The notes beneath the pieces were generated by a model. That model saw only the letters and a program-made list of their open reading frames with translations. It did not search any database and had not been told where the DNA came from. DNA of 64,000 bases from Durusdinium trenchii. Its lineage: Eukaryota > Sar > Dinophyceae > Suessiales > Symbiodiniaceae. The first letter of the stretch is position 1. Every line of letters starts with the position of its first letter. Of this stretch, positions 1 to 9,555 are shown piece after piece. Where the stretch lies: the NCBI GenBank assembly GCA_963970005.1, contig CAXAMN010006557.1:586530-650529 (forward strand), in the 5' to 3' direction. Position numbers and translations under genes: made by a program.

Positions 1-15
1 AGGGAGAGCCATGTC

Positions 16-306
16 ATGCTTAACGCTTCCTGTGTTCATACCAGGATCTTGTGGCCAACTTCCAATGTCGAGATGGACGTGATCGGGGAATCACTGATGC
101 CTCCATTGGTGGCCAATGCCTTTGACAAATGTGAGCAACTCGAACAGCCCAAATGGCTCCGATTTTTGCCGGCCGATGCCAATGATCTATGGAGAGAAGA
201 CTTTCTAGAACCTGCACCAAAGGCCAGCAATGCTTTCGCGGCGGGAATGGTGCATAAGCACTCCGCCAGGAAGCTACGTCAAGTGAAATGTGCAAACATT
301 GAGTAG
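16..306 (+). pseudogene. C-terminal fragment of a BspA-like LRR_5 protein (copy A)
   Basis: The stretch from about 97 to 235 translates to NAFDKCEQLEQPKWLRFLP and onward, which closely matches the C-terminus of the LRR_5 copy ending at 16,489 (NAFDKCEQLDKPEWLRFLP). The stop codon that ends the other copy is lost, so the frame runs on to 306. Nothing upstream in the window completes the gene, and the 5' part would lie outside it. LRR_5 proteins of this class are repeat-rich and usually interaction or surface proteins; no precise role can be given. Probably a truncated duplicate. Confidence 0.6.
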
Positions 307-1090
307 AGTCGCCAACTTGTTCTCGACATCCACGATACAGTGAGCCAACAGGAATGAGAGCCTTAGCTCCTCGTTCTCAACAGGCGGGTGGAGAGAATGG
401 CATGGAGGCCCCTTGCACGCAGCAGATCACTTTTTGCAATGACGCAGCACTTCACGGATTTAGGAGGCACCCCGTTTTGGCACCTTTGTGTGCCGAAGGG
501 TGCTGAGTTGACCTCCCTTCGGGGGAGGAATGCTTTTCGCACCCTTACCAGCAGGCTTTCGTCGTTTGCTATGGCCGCCACTGCCTGAACACTACCATGC
601 CTCTTAACTTGTTTGTGCAACCAGTTGCAAGGGTTGTGCTGCAAGAAAGGATTTTTCCACGGCATGATCAGCATAGCAACTACTGATCCACTTAGACAAG
701 GACGCAGGTAGATCATACCAATGCCCGGAACTCGCATTGTGACCAGGTTTTTGCCACTCTGTGCAGTGGCCGTTGGTCACTGGTGATAGTGATGTGAAGT
801 CCATTTGACGACTTCGTTGAGATTTTGCTAGAGCACAAACCCTCGCTGCCATGCTCTTCTTTCGTGAATTCAGGCCCATAGATAGTTAGCAGTCATCGTC
901 TCACTTGTTTCACCCTAGTACAGAGGAAATACTACTTGGTGGTGGAGTCTCGGCCTGTGGGCTTTGGTTTTGTTTGGTTTGTTGTTGGGTTGTCTTTGTC
1001 CTTTTCTTCACCATCTAATTGTATTTCCCTTCCTTCAATGATGACCTGGGCATCATGCCTACATGGCGTCCGTACTCGTGGAAAAAAAAA
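301..1090 (+). repeat. Diverged duplicate of the 3' flank of LRR_5 copy D
   Basis: This non-coding stretch aligns in order with 16,490-17,515. Shared blocks include GGAATGAGAGCCTTAGCT, TGCCGAAGGGTGC, GGGTTGTGC(A/T)(A/G)C, TTTTTCCACGGCA, GTACAGAGGAAA and CTTCAATGATGACCTGGGCA. Gene and flank were therefore duplicated together. Open frames here are short and differ between the copies. Confidence 0.6.
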
Positions 1091-1914
1091 AAGTCTTCCT
1101 GGAACTGCCAGATGGAATGTCCGTCAACCATGCAGGGACAAACCACAATTTGTAGCTGCGGTCGTTGCAGGAGCACCGTGTGGAATGCCTCTGTCAGGGG
1201 TTGCTGCGTGTGAGGGTCGAGCAATTCCAATTCACAGCCGAAGACCTCTAAGTCGAAGACTACCGGCAGAAAGCAAAGAATGTCGTCTAGAGCTGGATCC
1301 TCATAATGGGAGAGGTCCACTTGCATTGCATATTCCGTGCCTGCTATTGTAACCAACTTGAGGCCGACTTCATGACGGTCTTGGTGGGGCGGCATTATCG
1401 CGTGGGCGGTAGTCCGAGCGTGTTTGCTCGATTTGCATAAGGCAAACAACTTGAGCCAAGGCGACTCAATTAGATCTTCCCTGTGGTCAAACTCACTGAC
1501 CTCTGTCCCTGGATGCACATGGCCATAGTTGCGACAGATCCGGCACTTCAACACAGGTTGGAAGCTGAAGCCACTGAAGGCCCGAATCATCCTTGGCTTG
1601 GGCGCCTTATTGGGGCCATGCAAGGGGATCTCCACCCTTTGGCCGCGACGAGCATCGAAGAAGCCACGCACTGTGCCATAAGGACGCGGCATTGCCTTGC
1701 TCTTCATCTTTGCCTCGCCTTGTGGCTTTCGGACGTGGAGGTGCTCCACCGACTCTTCATCTCTTCTTTCACACTCTTCGCCTTGCGCTTCTTTGCAAGG
1801 CGCTTCGGAGCTCGCTTCACCTCGGCATTTGGACCAAACAAAGTCCGACGCAAGCTCTGAGTAGCTTGACTCGAGACGGCTTGGGAGCGTGAAGGGGTAG
1901 CCAAAACACCACAC
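1015..1914 (-). pseudogene. N-terminal exon of an LRR_5 family protein, inverted
   Basis: The 299-residue minus-strand frame ends with a domain (about residues 180-270) that matches the start of copy B on the + strand. DDILCFLPVVFDLEVFGCEL here corresponds to DDILCFLPTVSDIGVFGCEV there, followed by QIVVCPCMVDGHSIWQFQE against QIVVRPCMVEGHSIWQFQE. The last 25 residues are read from the repeat block at 1,031-1,090 and are probably intron or UTR. The first 180 residues are basic, with a CRICRNYGH stretch, and I do not recognise them. It faces away from copy A, so the locus has been rearranged. The function is unknown; the domain precedes LRR_5 repeats in copies B and D. Confidence 0.5.
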
Positions 1915-2206
1915 AATGAACAGCTTCTGCAGTGCCTGCCTCAGCTAGAGCCTTTGGCTGGATCTTGCAGGTCAAAACCACTGGGGCAGAAGTTCTGCTG
2001 GAACTTCATGTTCGGATGAGCCGACACAGGCTCTGCTGGATTTGCGGAAGCCGACACAGGCTCTGTCGGAACAGCTGCAAGTTCAGCCGCTGGAGACTAG
2101 GGACAAAAAGCAAGTCCAGGTGGGGCTCAATCCAAAAGCTCCGGCAGTCAGTGGGACAGGCATCCAAGCCACCACTTGGGCAGTACACCGGAACATGGGC
2201 AACACA
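1915..2206 (+). other. Non-coding; probable 3' part of a 5' LTR
   Basis: No convincing ORF is present. GCCGACACAGGCTCTG occurs twice about 21 bp apart near 2,030-2,066. The stretch ends ...AACACA directly before a primer-binding-site-like TGGTAGCGGAGC, as the end of a 5' LTR would. I could not find a matching 3' LTR by eye, so the LTR start is undefined. Confidence 0.3.
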
Positions 2207-2218
2207 TGGTAGCGGAGC
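2207..2218 (+). promoter_or_regulatory. Retrotransposon primer-binding site (initiator tRNA-Met type)
   Basis: TGGTAGCGGAGC differs by one base from TGGTAGCAGAG, the complement of the 3' end of eukaryotic initiator tRNA-Met. It lies about 90 bp upstream of the gag start and follows a CA dinucleotide, the expected arrangement for a Ty1/copia element. Confidence 0.5.
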
Positions 2219-2308
2219 CCCGAGGATCCTAAGGGTGAGGGGCAGACGCTTGCGAGAAGAGTTTTTGAGTTGAGAAGGGTTTGTAGAAACCTGCAGCTTG
2301 TTTGAGCC

Positions 2309-2587
2309 ATGGCCGACCAGACGTCGCCAACTCCGATGAGTCCTGTGACTTTTGGACCCACTGTCATTCCCATGAGTCCAACAGCTGAAGGGACTCAGCC
2401 AGCGAGTGCAGAGCCAGGAGTGTCGAGCAGCGATGTTGGAGCAACAAGGATTCCTTTGATTGCACCCGATCCTGTTTTGTCGACTTCTTCGTATGAGTAT
2501 CAACGAAGTGGTGAACAGATTGATCCTTTGCAGACTAGTGATCCTTGGTTGTCTTTCTATTCAGGGCCTGGTAGCAGCAAGCTTTGA
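2309..2587 (+). CDS. gag: Copia gag, N-terminal segment
   Basis: An ATG in strong context (GCCATGGCC) opens a 92-residue frame rich in Ser, Thr and Pro, beginning MADQTSPTPMSPVTFGPT. It stops with TGA at 2,585-2,587, exactly where the long gag-pol frame opens in the -1 frame (from 2,584, with no ATG of its own at that point). This is therefore most likely the true N-terminus of Gag, with either a single-base indel or a -1 frameshift at the junction. No domain is recognisable in this disordered segment. Confidence 0.55.
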   Translation: MADQTSPTPMSPVTFGPTVIPMSPTAEGTQPASAEPGVSSSDVGATRIPLIAPDPVLSTSSYEYQRSGEQIDPLQTSDPWLSFYSGPGSSKL

Positions 2588-5500
2588 GAGATGCTTTGTG
2601 GGGAACTTATGGTCCCACTACTACACAGCTAGCAGCTATGCCGAGAACTTTGAATTTGCCACAGTCATGTTCGCATGTTGGTGATAGGTTGCAGCCTGGA
2701 GGTGTCTTGACAGGAGGTCAGGATCAGTTGGGAGCGCCTGTTCAACAAGAAGGTGGGCAGCAATCTCAGCAGCCGAGTTTTGTGCCGGGACAAGGTTTTT
2801 CTGGACAGAACGATAGTGGACATGGTGTTTCTTTTGGTTTGCCACCTGGATGGGATCAGAATTTGCCGACAGTAGGAGCCGATGGTTTGCCTTTTTCTGG
2901 ACCTTCAAGGTCTCCTCCCCCAGTTGATCCTTTGTTGACTGGTTTGATGAATCAACAACTGCAATTGGGACAAGCAATGATGGAGGTTTTGAGACGACAG
3001 CAACAACAGCAACCTCAGCAACAAGCCCAGCAACAACAACCACAAGTTGGTGTTCAAGACCGTGAAAGACTCACCATGGACACCAAGTGGATTCCTGGAA
3101 TGCCCATGCCATCTTACAAGCAGTGGGTGAGCAGGTCTAGGGAACTTTCAGGGTTCAGAGATTGGGCGGAGAAGCTGGGAGGTTGGTTGTGTCTCATTCA
3201 CGACCGATATGGACCAGAATTGAGAGAGGCATTGCGCATGGAACAACCCATTGTTTTGCAAGGAGCTGACCAGGAGCTCAGAGCAAGGAGATTGTTCCAT
3301 CTGATCCAGCAAGCATTCACTGGATGCCCAAAGATTGAACACATGATTCGAAATCAGATCATGGCCCGTGGGGCAGCTGATGCGAATGGGTATGAACTTT
3401 TCAGGCTGATTCGACGTGAGTTTTCCATTTACAGTAGGCAGGAGGCACTTTACTACAGAGAGCTTGTTTTGAAGTTCACTGTCAAGAAACCTTCGATTGA
3501 TGGTTTGATTGATGTGCTTCGAGAGATCCAGACCGAGATCGAATCATTTCACAGTATGCTTGAGGCAAGTGTGATGGCCAGAGCATTGGTTGATTTGAGG
3601 ATCAATGAGGGGGATCAGTTTTTGCTGTATTTGAGGAATTTGCCTGAAAAGGTGTCAGAACATGTCCAACTCATCAGCGGTGCAGGGACTGTCCAGCAGC
3701 TTTGGCGAGCAGTGACTGAGTATTACATTCGCAGTCGTGCCACTGGAACTATGGAAAGGGCACATGCTGTTCAGGGTTCTCCTATTCGAAGCAAGGGTTG
3801 TTTCAACTGCGGAGACCCTGGGCATATGCAATCTGAGTGCCCCAAACCCATGCGCTGCAAACACTGCGGGAAGAGCGGCCATGTGGCCTCAGATTGTTGG
3901 GAGAAGCATCCTGACAAGCGACCATCCAAAAGGGATGGAGCAGACCCTGTGAAGAAGCCTTTTCCAACCAAAGGCAAGGGAAAAGGAAAAGGAAAGAGCA
4001 AGGGCAAGGGCAAGGGAAAGAGAAACAAGCTTCGAGAACTGGAGGACGGTGAAGAGTGGGAAGCTGAAGAGGAAGGTGAAGACCCCGAGGTCGATGAAGA
4101 CCAAGACCAAGTCGCAATGATGGTTCTTGCGAGAAGTACTGAGAGTACTGAAGGGGTAGGAGCCTCCACAAGCGAGCCTGTAGTGCACAGCGTCACTCAT
4201 CCTCTTGAGTACTTGTTGAGTACTCAGGGCTTGGGAAAGGATCTCAAGACCCACTGGCTTGTAGACTCAGGTGCCACTTGCCACATTGTTGCTGAGGAAT
4301 GGTTGAAGCTTTACAAGGTGAAGCATTGGTACCCAGGCTCAGCTCCAATCCTGAGAGGTGCAGGGGATCATATTCTTCCCACTGCAGGGATGGTAGACCT
4401 AGAGTTCAAGGTAGGTAAAGTCCCTGTAGTCATGCAGCGAGTAGTGGTGGCGCGGATCAAGCTGAATGTCATTAGCTGTTATGCTCTGTCTGAGACTGGT
4501 TGGTGGACCAAGTTAGGAGGCGCCCGCGAGAGCATCTTGGAAAATGGTCAGGGGACCACTTTTCCACTGAGGATATGTGAGCGTGCTTGGTGGTTGAAGG
4601 TTGATCTGATTCCAAAGCCGAGTCCGGCCAGACGCGGAGGCAAAGCGACCAAAGGTCCTGCTCCAATGGAGGTTGATGAGGTGAAAGGTCCCCCATCGAA
4701 CCCAGAAGAAGAGATCAGAGAGACCCAGACACCTGAAGCACGAAGCACTGAGAGTACGGTCACACCACACACGCAGTACAGAAACGAGAGTGAAATGCAA
4801 AACGATGCAGTGACTGAACAGGCACGACCAGTTTCTAAGGCAGGAAAGTCCAGAACTAAGGGTCGAGAAGTGAGGAGCACTCAGCCTGGTTCTTTGCAGT
4901 CGTTTTCGTATGTTTGTCGTATGTTTCGTTTTTGTGGTGCTGAGCCTGTTTCTTTTCCAACTTTGTCTTTTGATGATGAGCCCTATACGCTGGAGAAGGG
5001 GAATGAGGATGATCAGGGAGATTTTGCCTCTTTCACTTCTGAGTTTGACACCTGGGAGGTTGAGTCGAACTCTTCTTTTGTGAGCTGTGAAAGCCAGTTT
5101 TTGGATTTTGACTTCTTTTCCGAAGGTCCGGACGAGGATCCGGAGGCTTTTTCGGAGGTTTTTGGGAGATCTGAGACGGATTTTGCTTCCTTGCTTGCGT
5201 TTTGGAGGAACCAAGAAGGGTTACCGGAGGTTTCGGAGGAGTCCGAGCGTGTCCGGATGTTCCGTGGGTTGCCGAAAACCGTTGATGTTGAGAGTGATGA
5301 CATGGAGGAGTACACTCCTTCCATTCCCGATCAGGTTGGTCCGGAGGCGGAGGCCGAAGGTCCGATGGTTGAGGCAGGTTCCGAGGTTGACGAACCACCT
5401 GGGGAGTTGCCCCATTATGACCCTGAAGGTCCACATTCGTCGGATTTGGAGGATCCATCACCCGAGCTGGAAGGCAGTTTGTTGTATGAGCATGAGTGTC

Positions 5501-6396
5501 GAGGACATTGGCCGTATGACCGAGGGTGTGATGCGTGTGTTCAGGCAAGAGGTCGGACGCCCGCACGGAGACGAAAGGACCAGGAGTCAAGCACATGTGA
5601 CCTTGCGGCTGACATCATGTTTGTAGGTGGAAGGCACTGGAAGGTGTTGGTTCTGCTCATGATTCAGACTGGCATGATTGGTATGGTGGTTTTAGGTGGT
5701 GACCGGGAGAAGGACGTGAAGTCCACTGTCTCTGTTTTGAATGAGATCGGTGTTGGAGGTTTGTCTTTGGAAGTGGCCACTGACAATGAAGCCTACTTGC
5801 TGAACCTGATGCAGAGGTCTCTGAGAGAGTCCAACTGTCGAGGCTTCCATTGGAGGAACATTTCAGAGAATCGTCCACAGGCCAAGGGTGTAGAACGTGC
5901 TGTGGGGATCATGAAAGAAGGTTTGTTCACCAATTGGTTGGCTTTGGAAGCTCATTTAGGCATGAGGTTGGCTTTGGAATCACCTCTGATGGGGTATCTG
6001 GTTGGGTACACCTATAGGACTTTCAATGGTTTTTGCGAGCGCAAGTGGGGTGGCACTCCTTTGGAATCTCTCAGAGAGAGAAGAGAGGAGGTCAGATACC
6101 ACGAACTTTTTCCTTTTGGGATCATGGGTTTTGTGAAGCCAGTTCACGCACAGAAGTGGCAAGGCCAGAGGATGGTGCTTGGTGCGTATTTGGGGGCCAG
6201 GTACAGCACAGGTGGTGGTTGTTTGGTTTACCCTGTTTCTGTTGACTCCACTGGAGTGAGGGAAGTGATCAAGGGTCACACTTTCAGAGTTAGGGACCAA
6301 TCACCATGGTATGACGTGAACGTCTTGTTTCCTCTGCTTGCGGGTGCTTATGTTGATCCCAGAAGTGGCGAACAAGCTCTTCCTACCAGTTCATGA
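2584..6396 (+). CDS. gag-pol: Copia Gag-protease-integrase polyprotein
   Basis: A 1,270-residue open frame. The Gag core (nt about 3,060-3,780) is followed by two CCHC zinc knuckles at 3,799-3,840 and 3,856-3,897. A Lys/Gly tract and an acidic stretch come next, then the copia-type aspartic protease, whose active site DSGATCH has its Asp codon at 4,264. An acidic linker leads to integrase. Its HHCC zinc site is around HECRGHWPYDRGCDACVQ (nt 5,491-5,545), and the catalytic triad is likely Asp 5,611, Asp 5,782 and Glu 5,893. The frame begins without a usable ATG, so translation must enter from the frame starting at 2,309. It ends in a region that overlaps the RT frame by 59 bases in the +1 frame. 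All key residues look intact; only the frame breaks suggest decay or recoding. Confidence 0.85.
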   Translation: MRDALWGTYGPTTTQLAAMPRTLNLPQSCSHVGDRLQPGGVLTGGQDQLGAPVQQEGGQQSQQPSFVPGQGFSGQNDSGHGVSFGLPPGWDQNLPTVGADGLPFSGPSRSPPPVDPLLTGLMNQQLQLGQAMMEVLRRQQQQQPQQQAQQQQPQVGVQDRERLTMDTKWIPGMPMPSYKQWVSRSRELSGFRDWAEKLGGWLCLIHDRYGPELREALRMEQPIVLQGADQELRARRLFHLIQQAFTGCPKIEHMIRNQIMARGAADANGYELFRLIRREFSIYSRQEALYYRELVLKFTVKKPSIDGLIDVLREIQTEIESFHSMLEASVMARALVDLRINEGDQFLLYLRNLPEKVSEHVQLISGAGTVQQLWRAVTEYYIRSRATGTMERAHAVQGSPIRSKGCFNCGDPGHMQSECPKPMRCKHCGKSGHVASDCWEKHPDKRPSKRDGADPVKKPFPTKGKGKGKGKSKGKGKGKRNKLRELEDGEEWEAEEEGEDPEVDEDQDQVAMMVLARSTESTEGVGASTSEPVVHSVTHPLEYLLSTQGLGKDLKTHWLVDSGATCHIVAEEWLKLYKVKHWYPGSAPILRGAGDHILPTAGMVDLEFKVGKVPVVMQRVVVARIKLNVISCYALSETGWWTKLGGARESILENGQGTTFPLRICERAWWLKVDLIPKPSPARRGGKATKGPAPMEVDEVKGPPSNPEEEIRETQTPEARSTESTVTPHTQYRNESEMQNDAVTEQARPVSKAGKSRTKGREVRSTQPGSLQSFSYVCRMFRFCGAEPVSFPTLSFDDEPYTLEKGNEDDQGDFASFTSEFDTWEVESNSSFVSCESQFLDFDFFSEGPDEDPEAFSEVFGRSETDFASLLAFWRNQEGLPEVSEESERVRMFRGLPKTVDVESDDMEEYTPSIPDQVGPEAEAEGPMVEAGSEVDEPPGELPHYDPEGPHSSDLEDPSPELEGSLLYEHECRGHWPYDRGCDACVQARGRTPARRRKDQESSTCDLAADIMFVGGRHWKVLVLLMIQTGMIGMVVLGGDREKDVKSTVSVLNEIGVGGLSLEVATDNEAYLLNLMQRSLRESNCRGFHWRNISENRPQAKGVERAVGIMKEGLFTNWLALEAHLGMRLALESPLMGYLVGYTYRTFNGFCERKWGGTPLESLRERREEVRYHELFPFGIMGFVKPVHAQKWQGQRMVLGAYLGARYSTGGGCLVYPVSVDSTGVREVIKGHTFRVRDQSPWYDVNVLFPLLAGAYVDPRSGEQALPTSS

Positions 6397-8545
6397 TCCG
6401 GAGAGGTCAGTGAAGAGGCCACTTGAGGACTCAGGTGGTGTAGGTGCAGGTGGGGAGGTGGCAGGTGAAGAAGGGGATGGAGACATGGAGGTCGAAATTC
6501 CGTTGCCAGATGGGAGCTTAGCTCCAGAAGGGGGTGGAGAACCTATGGACCTTGACACGATCTTGGATCGAGTCATCCAGCACGCCCAGAACGAGGCAAT
6601 GAATGAGTTCTTGGCAGGTACCTCTAGGTGTGATGAGGTTGTGGGTGAAGTCGAGGCAGAAGGTCACGGTTCTTCCATCTCTGTCCAGTTTGGGGGAAAC
6701 CAAATCGATGTACAGATCGCTGAGGGTGTGTGTGATGAATTGACAGGGCACCCCATAGCGCATGACCAGGTTGTCGAAGGCATTCGCACAGAAATGGTGC
6801 AACTGGAGACATTGGAAGTTGGTGACACCTATCCTGAGAAGAAGGGTCGCACCATCGCAGTTGAGCATGAAGTGCAAATCCTCACGGCGAGGTGGGTTTT
6901 TACCCAAAAGACTGCAATCCTTTGTCGTGCACGGTTGGTCGTTCGCGATTATGCCTCTGGTGCTGAAAGCGCTTTTCGATCTGGCATCTATGCCCCAACA
7001 AGTAGCTTAGACTCACTGCGAGTGGTCCTTGCCTTCTCAGTGGTGGAAAGCATGAGCCTTCTTACAGCGGACGTGTCGACAGTCTTCATGTATGCGCCTG
7101 TTGAAGCCGACGCTTGTGATTTGGTTTTGGTCCCCACGAATATCACTGTGAAGGGCCAACGAGTCATTTTGTGGCTGAAGAAGGCCATGAATGGCTTGAG
7201 ACGTGCTCCATTGTTGTGGTTCTTAGAGCTTCAGAGGACGATCCGTGACTTGGGCGGAGACGAGACCTTTGAATCAACGTTGTTCAGAGTGAAGACCGAC
7301 ACCCAGTTTTTGTTGGTTCTTGTTTACGTTGACGACTTGCTTATAGCCAGCAACGACGTTGAAGGAGGTGAGAACTTCTTGCGTGCTCTTCAAAAGATCT
7401 GGAAGATCAAACGCACGGGGAGTATTCCGTCTGGTCGGAAAGGACTTCTGGAATTCTTAGGCCGCGCAATATACAGACGCCACGACTCCGAGGAATGTCT
7501 GTATTTTGGAGTGTCTCGAAGCTACATGGAGGGAATCTTCGTGTCTTGGGAAGAGAAGCTCAAAGAATCCACTGGTTCGGCTATGCCCAAACTGGAGGAG
7601 CTGCTTAAAGATGCAGAGAAAAAGTTCGGGACGTCCGAACTGTCCGCCACGGAAGCACAGCGCTACCGTAGGGTCTTGGGACAACTCGCGCGGGCAGCAC
7701 TCTCCAGGGCAGACCTTGCTTTTCCTGTTGGGTTTTTGAGTAGGTTTCAGTCGAAGCCCCATGTCCCCGCGGAGGTTTGTCTTCGTAGCTTTCTTCGTTG
7801 GTTGAAGGGTCATTTGCATTTTGTGCAGCAGATGCCCGCCAGTTCACCACCCGTGTTGACTGAAGAAGGGGTCGTTGTAGGTTTTTGTGACGCTTCATGT
7901 AATGTGACCAGCGTGTCTGGTGCTGTGATTTCTTGGCGTGGATGCTGTTTGAAGTGTTTCAGTAGGAGACAAGAGGTTCCTGCGTTGTCGTCTGCAGAAG
8001 CAGAAGCGATCGCCATCACGGAGGCTAGCAAAGAACTTGTAGCTCTGGGGATGTTGATCGAGACCGCCCGTGACGGAATCCCTCTTGATGCGATAGGCAT
8101 GCCAGCCAAGACCACAGGAAGCATGAAGTTGCATTTATACAACGATGGGAAAGCGGCTATTTCCATTTCTACCATGGAGGGTTTACTTCGACGTGTGAAG
8201 CACATGGAACTGCGAGCACATTATGTGAAGTACCTCCATCGACGACGTCGCTTGACCTTGGAACACTGGGAAGGTGTTTCCAACCCGTCCGACGGTCTTA
8301 CGAAAAGTTGCAAGCTCATCGAGATGTGGCTGAACCTTTGCAATGCTGTAGGACTTGTATCTGGTTTGGAAGAGGATCAGGCAGCGTTCTTACGGGGTTT
8401 GTCTCGAGACGACGATGACGACGAACTTCCGCCCGATGAACGTTCAGTTCGAGAAGGGGAGTATGCTCATCGTGCGTGTTTCTTGCATTTTTCGTCCGTT
8501 GGTGCTCGGAAAGGTGACGGAAGATTTGGGCATTGCGCCTGTTGA
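6338..8545 (+). CDS. pol: Copia reverse transcriptase-RNase H
   Basis: A 735-residue frame, +1 relative to integrase. After an acidic linker comes the copia RT: ARWVFTQKT then CRARLVVRDYA, motif A LLTADVSTVFMYAPV, KKAMNGLRRAPLLWF, and the catalytic YVDDLL box with its Tyr codon at 7,325. RNase H follows: GFCDAS, SSAEAEAIAI, LYNDGKAAI and NPSDGLTK supply the expected acidic residues and the conserved copia C-terminus. The ATG at 6,338 is internal to the overlap, so a +1 frameshift from the upstream frame is more likely than independent initiation. The last 60 residues carry an Asp-rich run (DDDDDE). The enzyme copies element RNA to cDNA and removes the RNA strand. Confidence 0.88.
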   Translation: MRVLMLIPEVANKLFLPVHDPERSVKRPLEDSGGVGAGGEVAGEEGDGDMEVEIPLPDGSLAPEGGGEPMDLDTILDRVIQHAQNEAMNEFLAGTSRCDEVVGEVEAEGHGSSISVQFGGNQIDVQIAEGVCDELTGHPIAHDQVVEGIRTEMVQLETLEVGDTYPEKKGRTIAVEHEVQILTARWVFTQKTAILCRARLVVRDYASGAESAFRSGIYAPTSSLDSLRVVLAFSVVESMSLLTADVSTVFMYAPVEADACDLVLVPTNITVKGQRVILWLKKAMNGLRRAPLLWFLELQRTIRDLGGDETFESTLFRVKTDTQFLLVLVYVDDLLIASNDVEGGENFLRALQKIWKIKRTGSIPSGRKGLLEFLGRAIYRRHDSEECLYFGVSRSYMEGIFVSWEEKLKESTGSAMPKLEELLKDAEKKFGTSELSATEAQRYRRVLGQLARAALSRADLAFPVGFLSRFQSKPHVPAEVCLRSFLRWLKGHLHFVQQMPASSPPVLTEEGVVVGFCDASCNVTSVSGAVISWRGCCLKCFSRRQEVPALSSAEAEAIAITEASKELVALGMLIETARDGIPLDAIGMPAKTTGSMKLHLYNDGKAAISISTMEGLLRRVKHMELRAHYVKYLHRRRRLTLEHWEGVSNPSDGLTKSCKLIEMWLNLCNAVGLVSGLEEDQAAFLRGLSRDDDDDELPPDERSVREGEYAHRACFLHFSSVGARKGDGRFGHCAC

Positions 8546-9555
8546 AAGTTGAACTTTGTCGAAAATGCTTTTTCCGGAACAGTTTTCCAGCAGAAAGTTG
8601 ACATTGGAGAGTTTCTGAATCTGTCTTGTACGTTTTCGTTGTTGTCCGTCTGTGTTCGGATCCGTCCGGATGAGTTCGGAAAAGTTTCGGTTGTCTTTCG
8701 TGTGCAGCGTGTAGATTTGGAACCTCTTGTTGAGTCGACAGAACTTTAGTGGAAGGACGTGTCCGAGAGCAGTCGTTGAAGTCCGACTAGGTTCGGAGGT
8801 GTAGGATGACTGTTTCTTGTCGATTTAGGAGCCTTCTGTTCTGTGGTGCAGTGTTTTGAGTTTTGCTTAATTTGTGTTTTTGCACGTTTCTTGGAATCTG
8901 GATGAGCATTCACTGAGGAATTCTGTTTGCTTCACCGAATGTCCGGATAGCTACCTCTTTCCGAAGGAAATTGAGACGATTGAACTGTAGAGACTTCTTG
9001 TCGTGACACTTTTTCCTTGTTTAGGACTGTTCTCTGTGTCTTGAGACAGTGGAACTGAGTGATGAACGCCCGCGGCCATTTTTGCTTAAGAAGGCAGCAG
9101 AAGGAAGTCTACTGGTGGGCTTGCACCAGGCGAAAGGGTTTTTGTTTGCGTTTGAGGACATTGGAAACCGTTGATGTGAGCTGCAATAAGGAGTAGCTAA
9201 CCATGAGTGGCTAGATCAGGGGTTTGAATGTCAGACATGTCCAGTTTTCGTGTGAGGATGCCAGGGTTGCAGGGTTGAGACGCCAGAGAAGACAGTTTGA
9301 GACTTCAGTTGCTGCAGGGTTTCTGGAAGCAGTTGTCCAAAAGGGTGAAACATTCATTTTTCAGGGTTGTAGCGTCTTCGAGGGTTCTAGAACATCTCTT
9401 CTTCTTTGGTTTGTGTTGAACTGTTTGGTTTCTTGTGCTGTGTGCTGTGTGGCAGAGCAAGGGTATGCTTGGCTTCGACGGTTCGATGCTCAATTCAACA
9501 GCCTGTCAGCTTAGCTGTGTGATTTGACTTGCGCACCTCGTATCTTGTGAGCATC
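8546..9555 (+). other. Non-coding spacer between copia pol and the extra ORF
   Basis: T- and G-rich sequence on the + strand with repeated TTCGGA and TCCGGA words (about 8,575-8,800). No ORF matches a known protein. A 21-base segment at 9,070-9,090 resembles the dinoflagellate spliced leader. The short open frame at 9,224-9,514 has no recognisable features. Confidence 0.4.
9070..9090 (+). promoter_or_regulatory. Possible relict trans-spliced leader
   Basis: The stretch ends GGCCATTTTTGCTTAAG and matches the 21-base dinoflagellate spliced leader (ending GCCATTTTGGCTCAAG) at 17 of 21 positions by my alignment. It lies 466 bases before the ATG of the next ORF, as a retroposed leader-bearing mRNA would place it. 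Chance similarity is not excluded. Confidence 0.35.

Larger units (their letters stand above)
2207..8545 (+). mobile_element. Ty1/copia LTR retrotransposon, internal region
   Basis: The order is primer-binding site, gag with two zinc knuckles, aspartic protease, integrase, reverse transcriptase, RNase H. Integrase before RT is the defining copia order. Coding is split over three overlapping open frames (2,309-2,587, 2,584-6,396, 6,338-8,545). The element lies between broken LRR_5 genes (1-1,914 and 12,615 onward), so it or its ancestor inserted in that cluster. The 3' end is unresolved: non-coding sequence and an extra ORF follow to about 12.4 kb. Confidence 0.85.

Noticed and set aside
4513..5214. 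233-codon minus-strand ORF inside copia
   Set aside because: Shadow of the acidic linker between protease and integrase.
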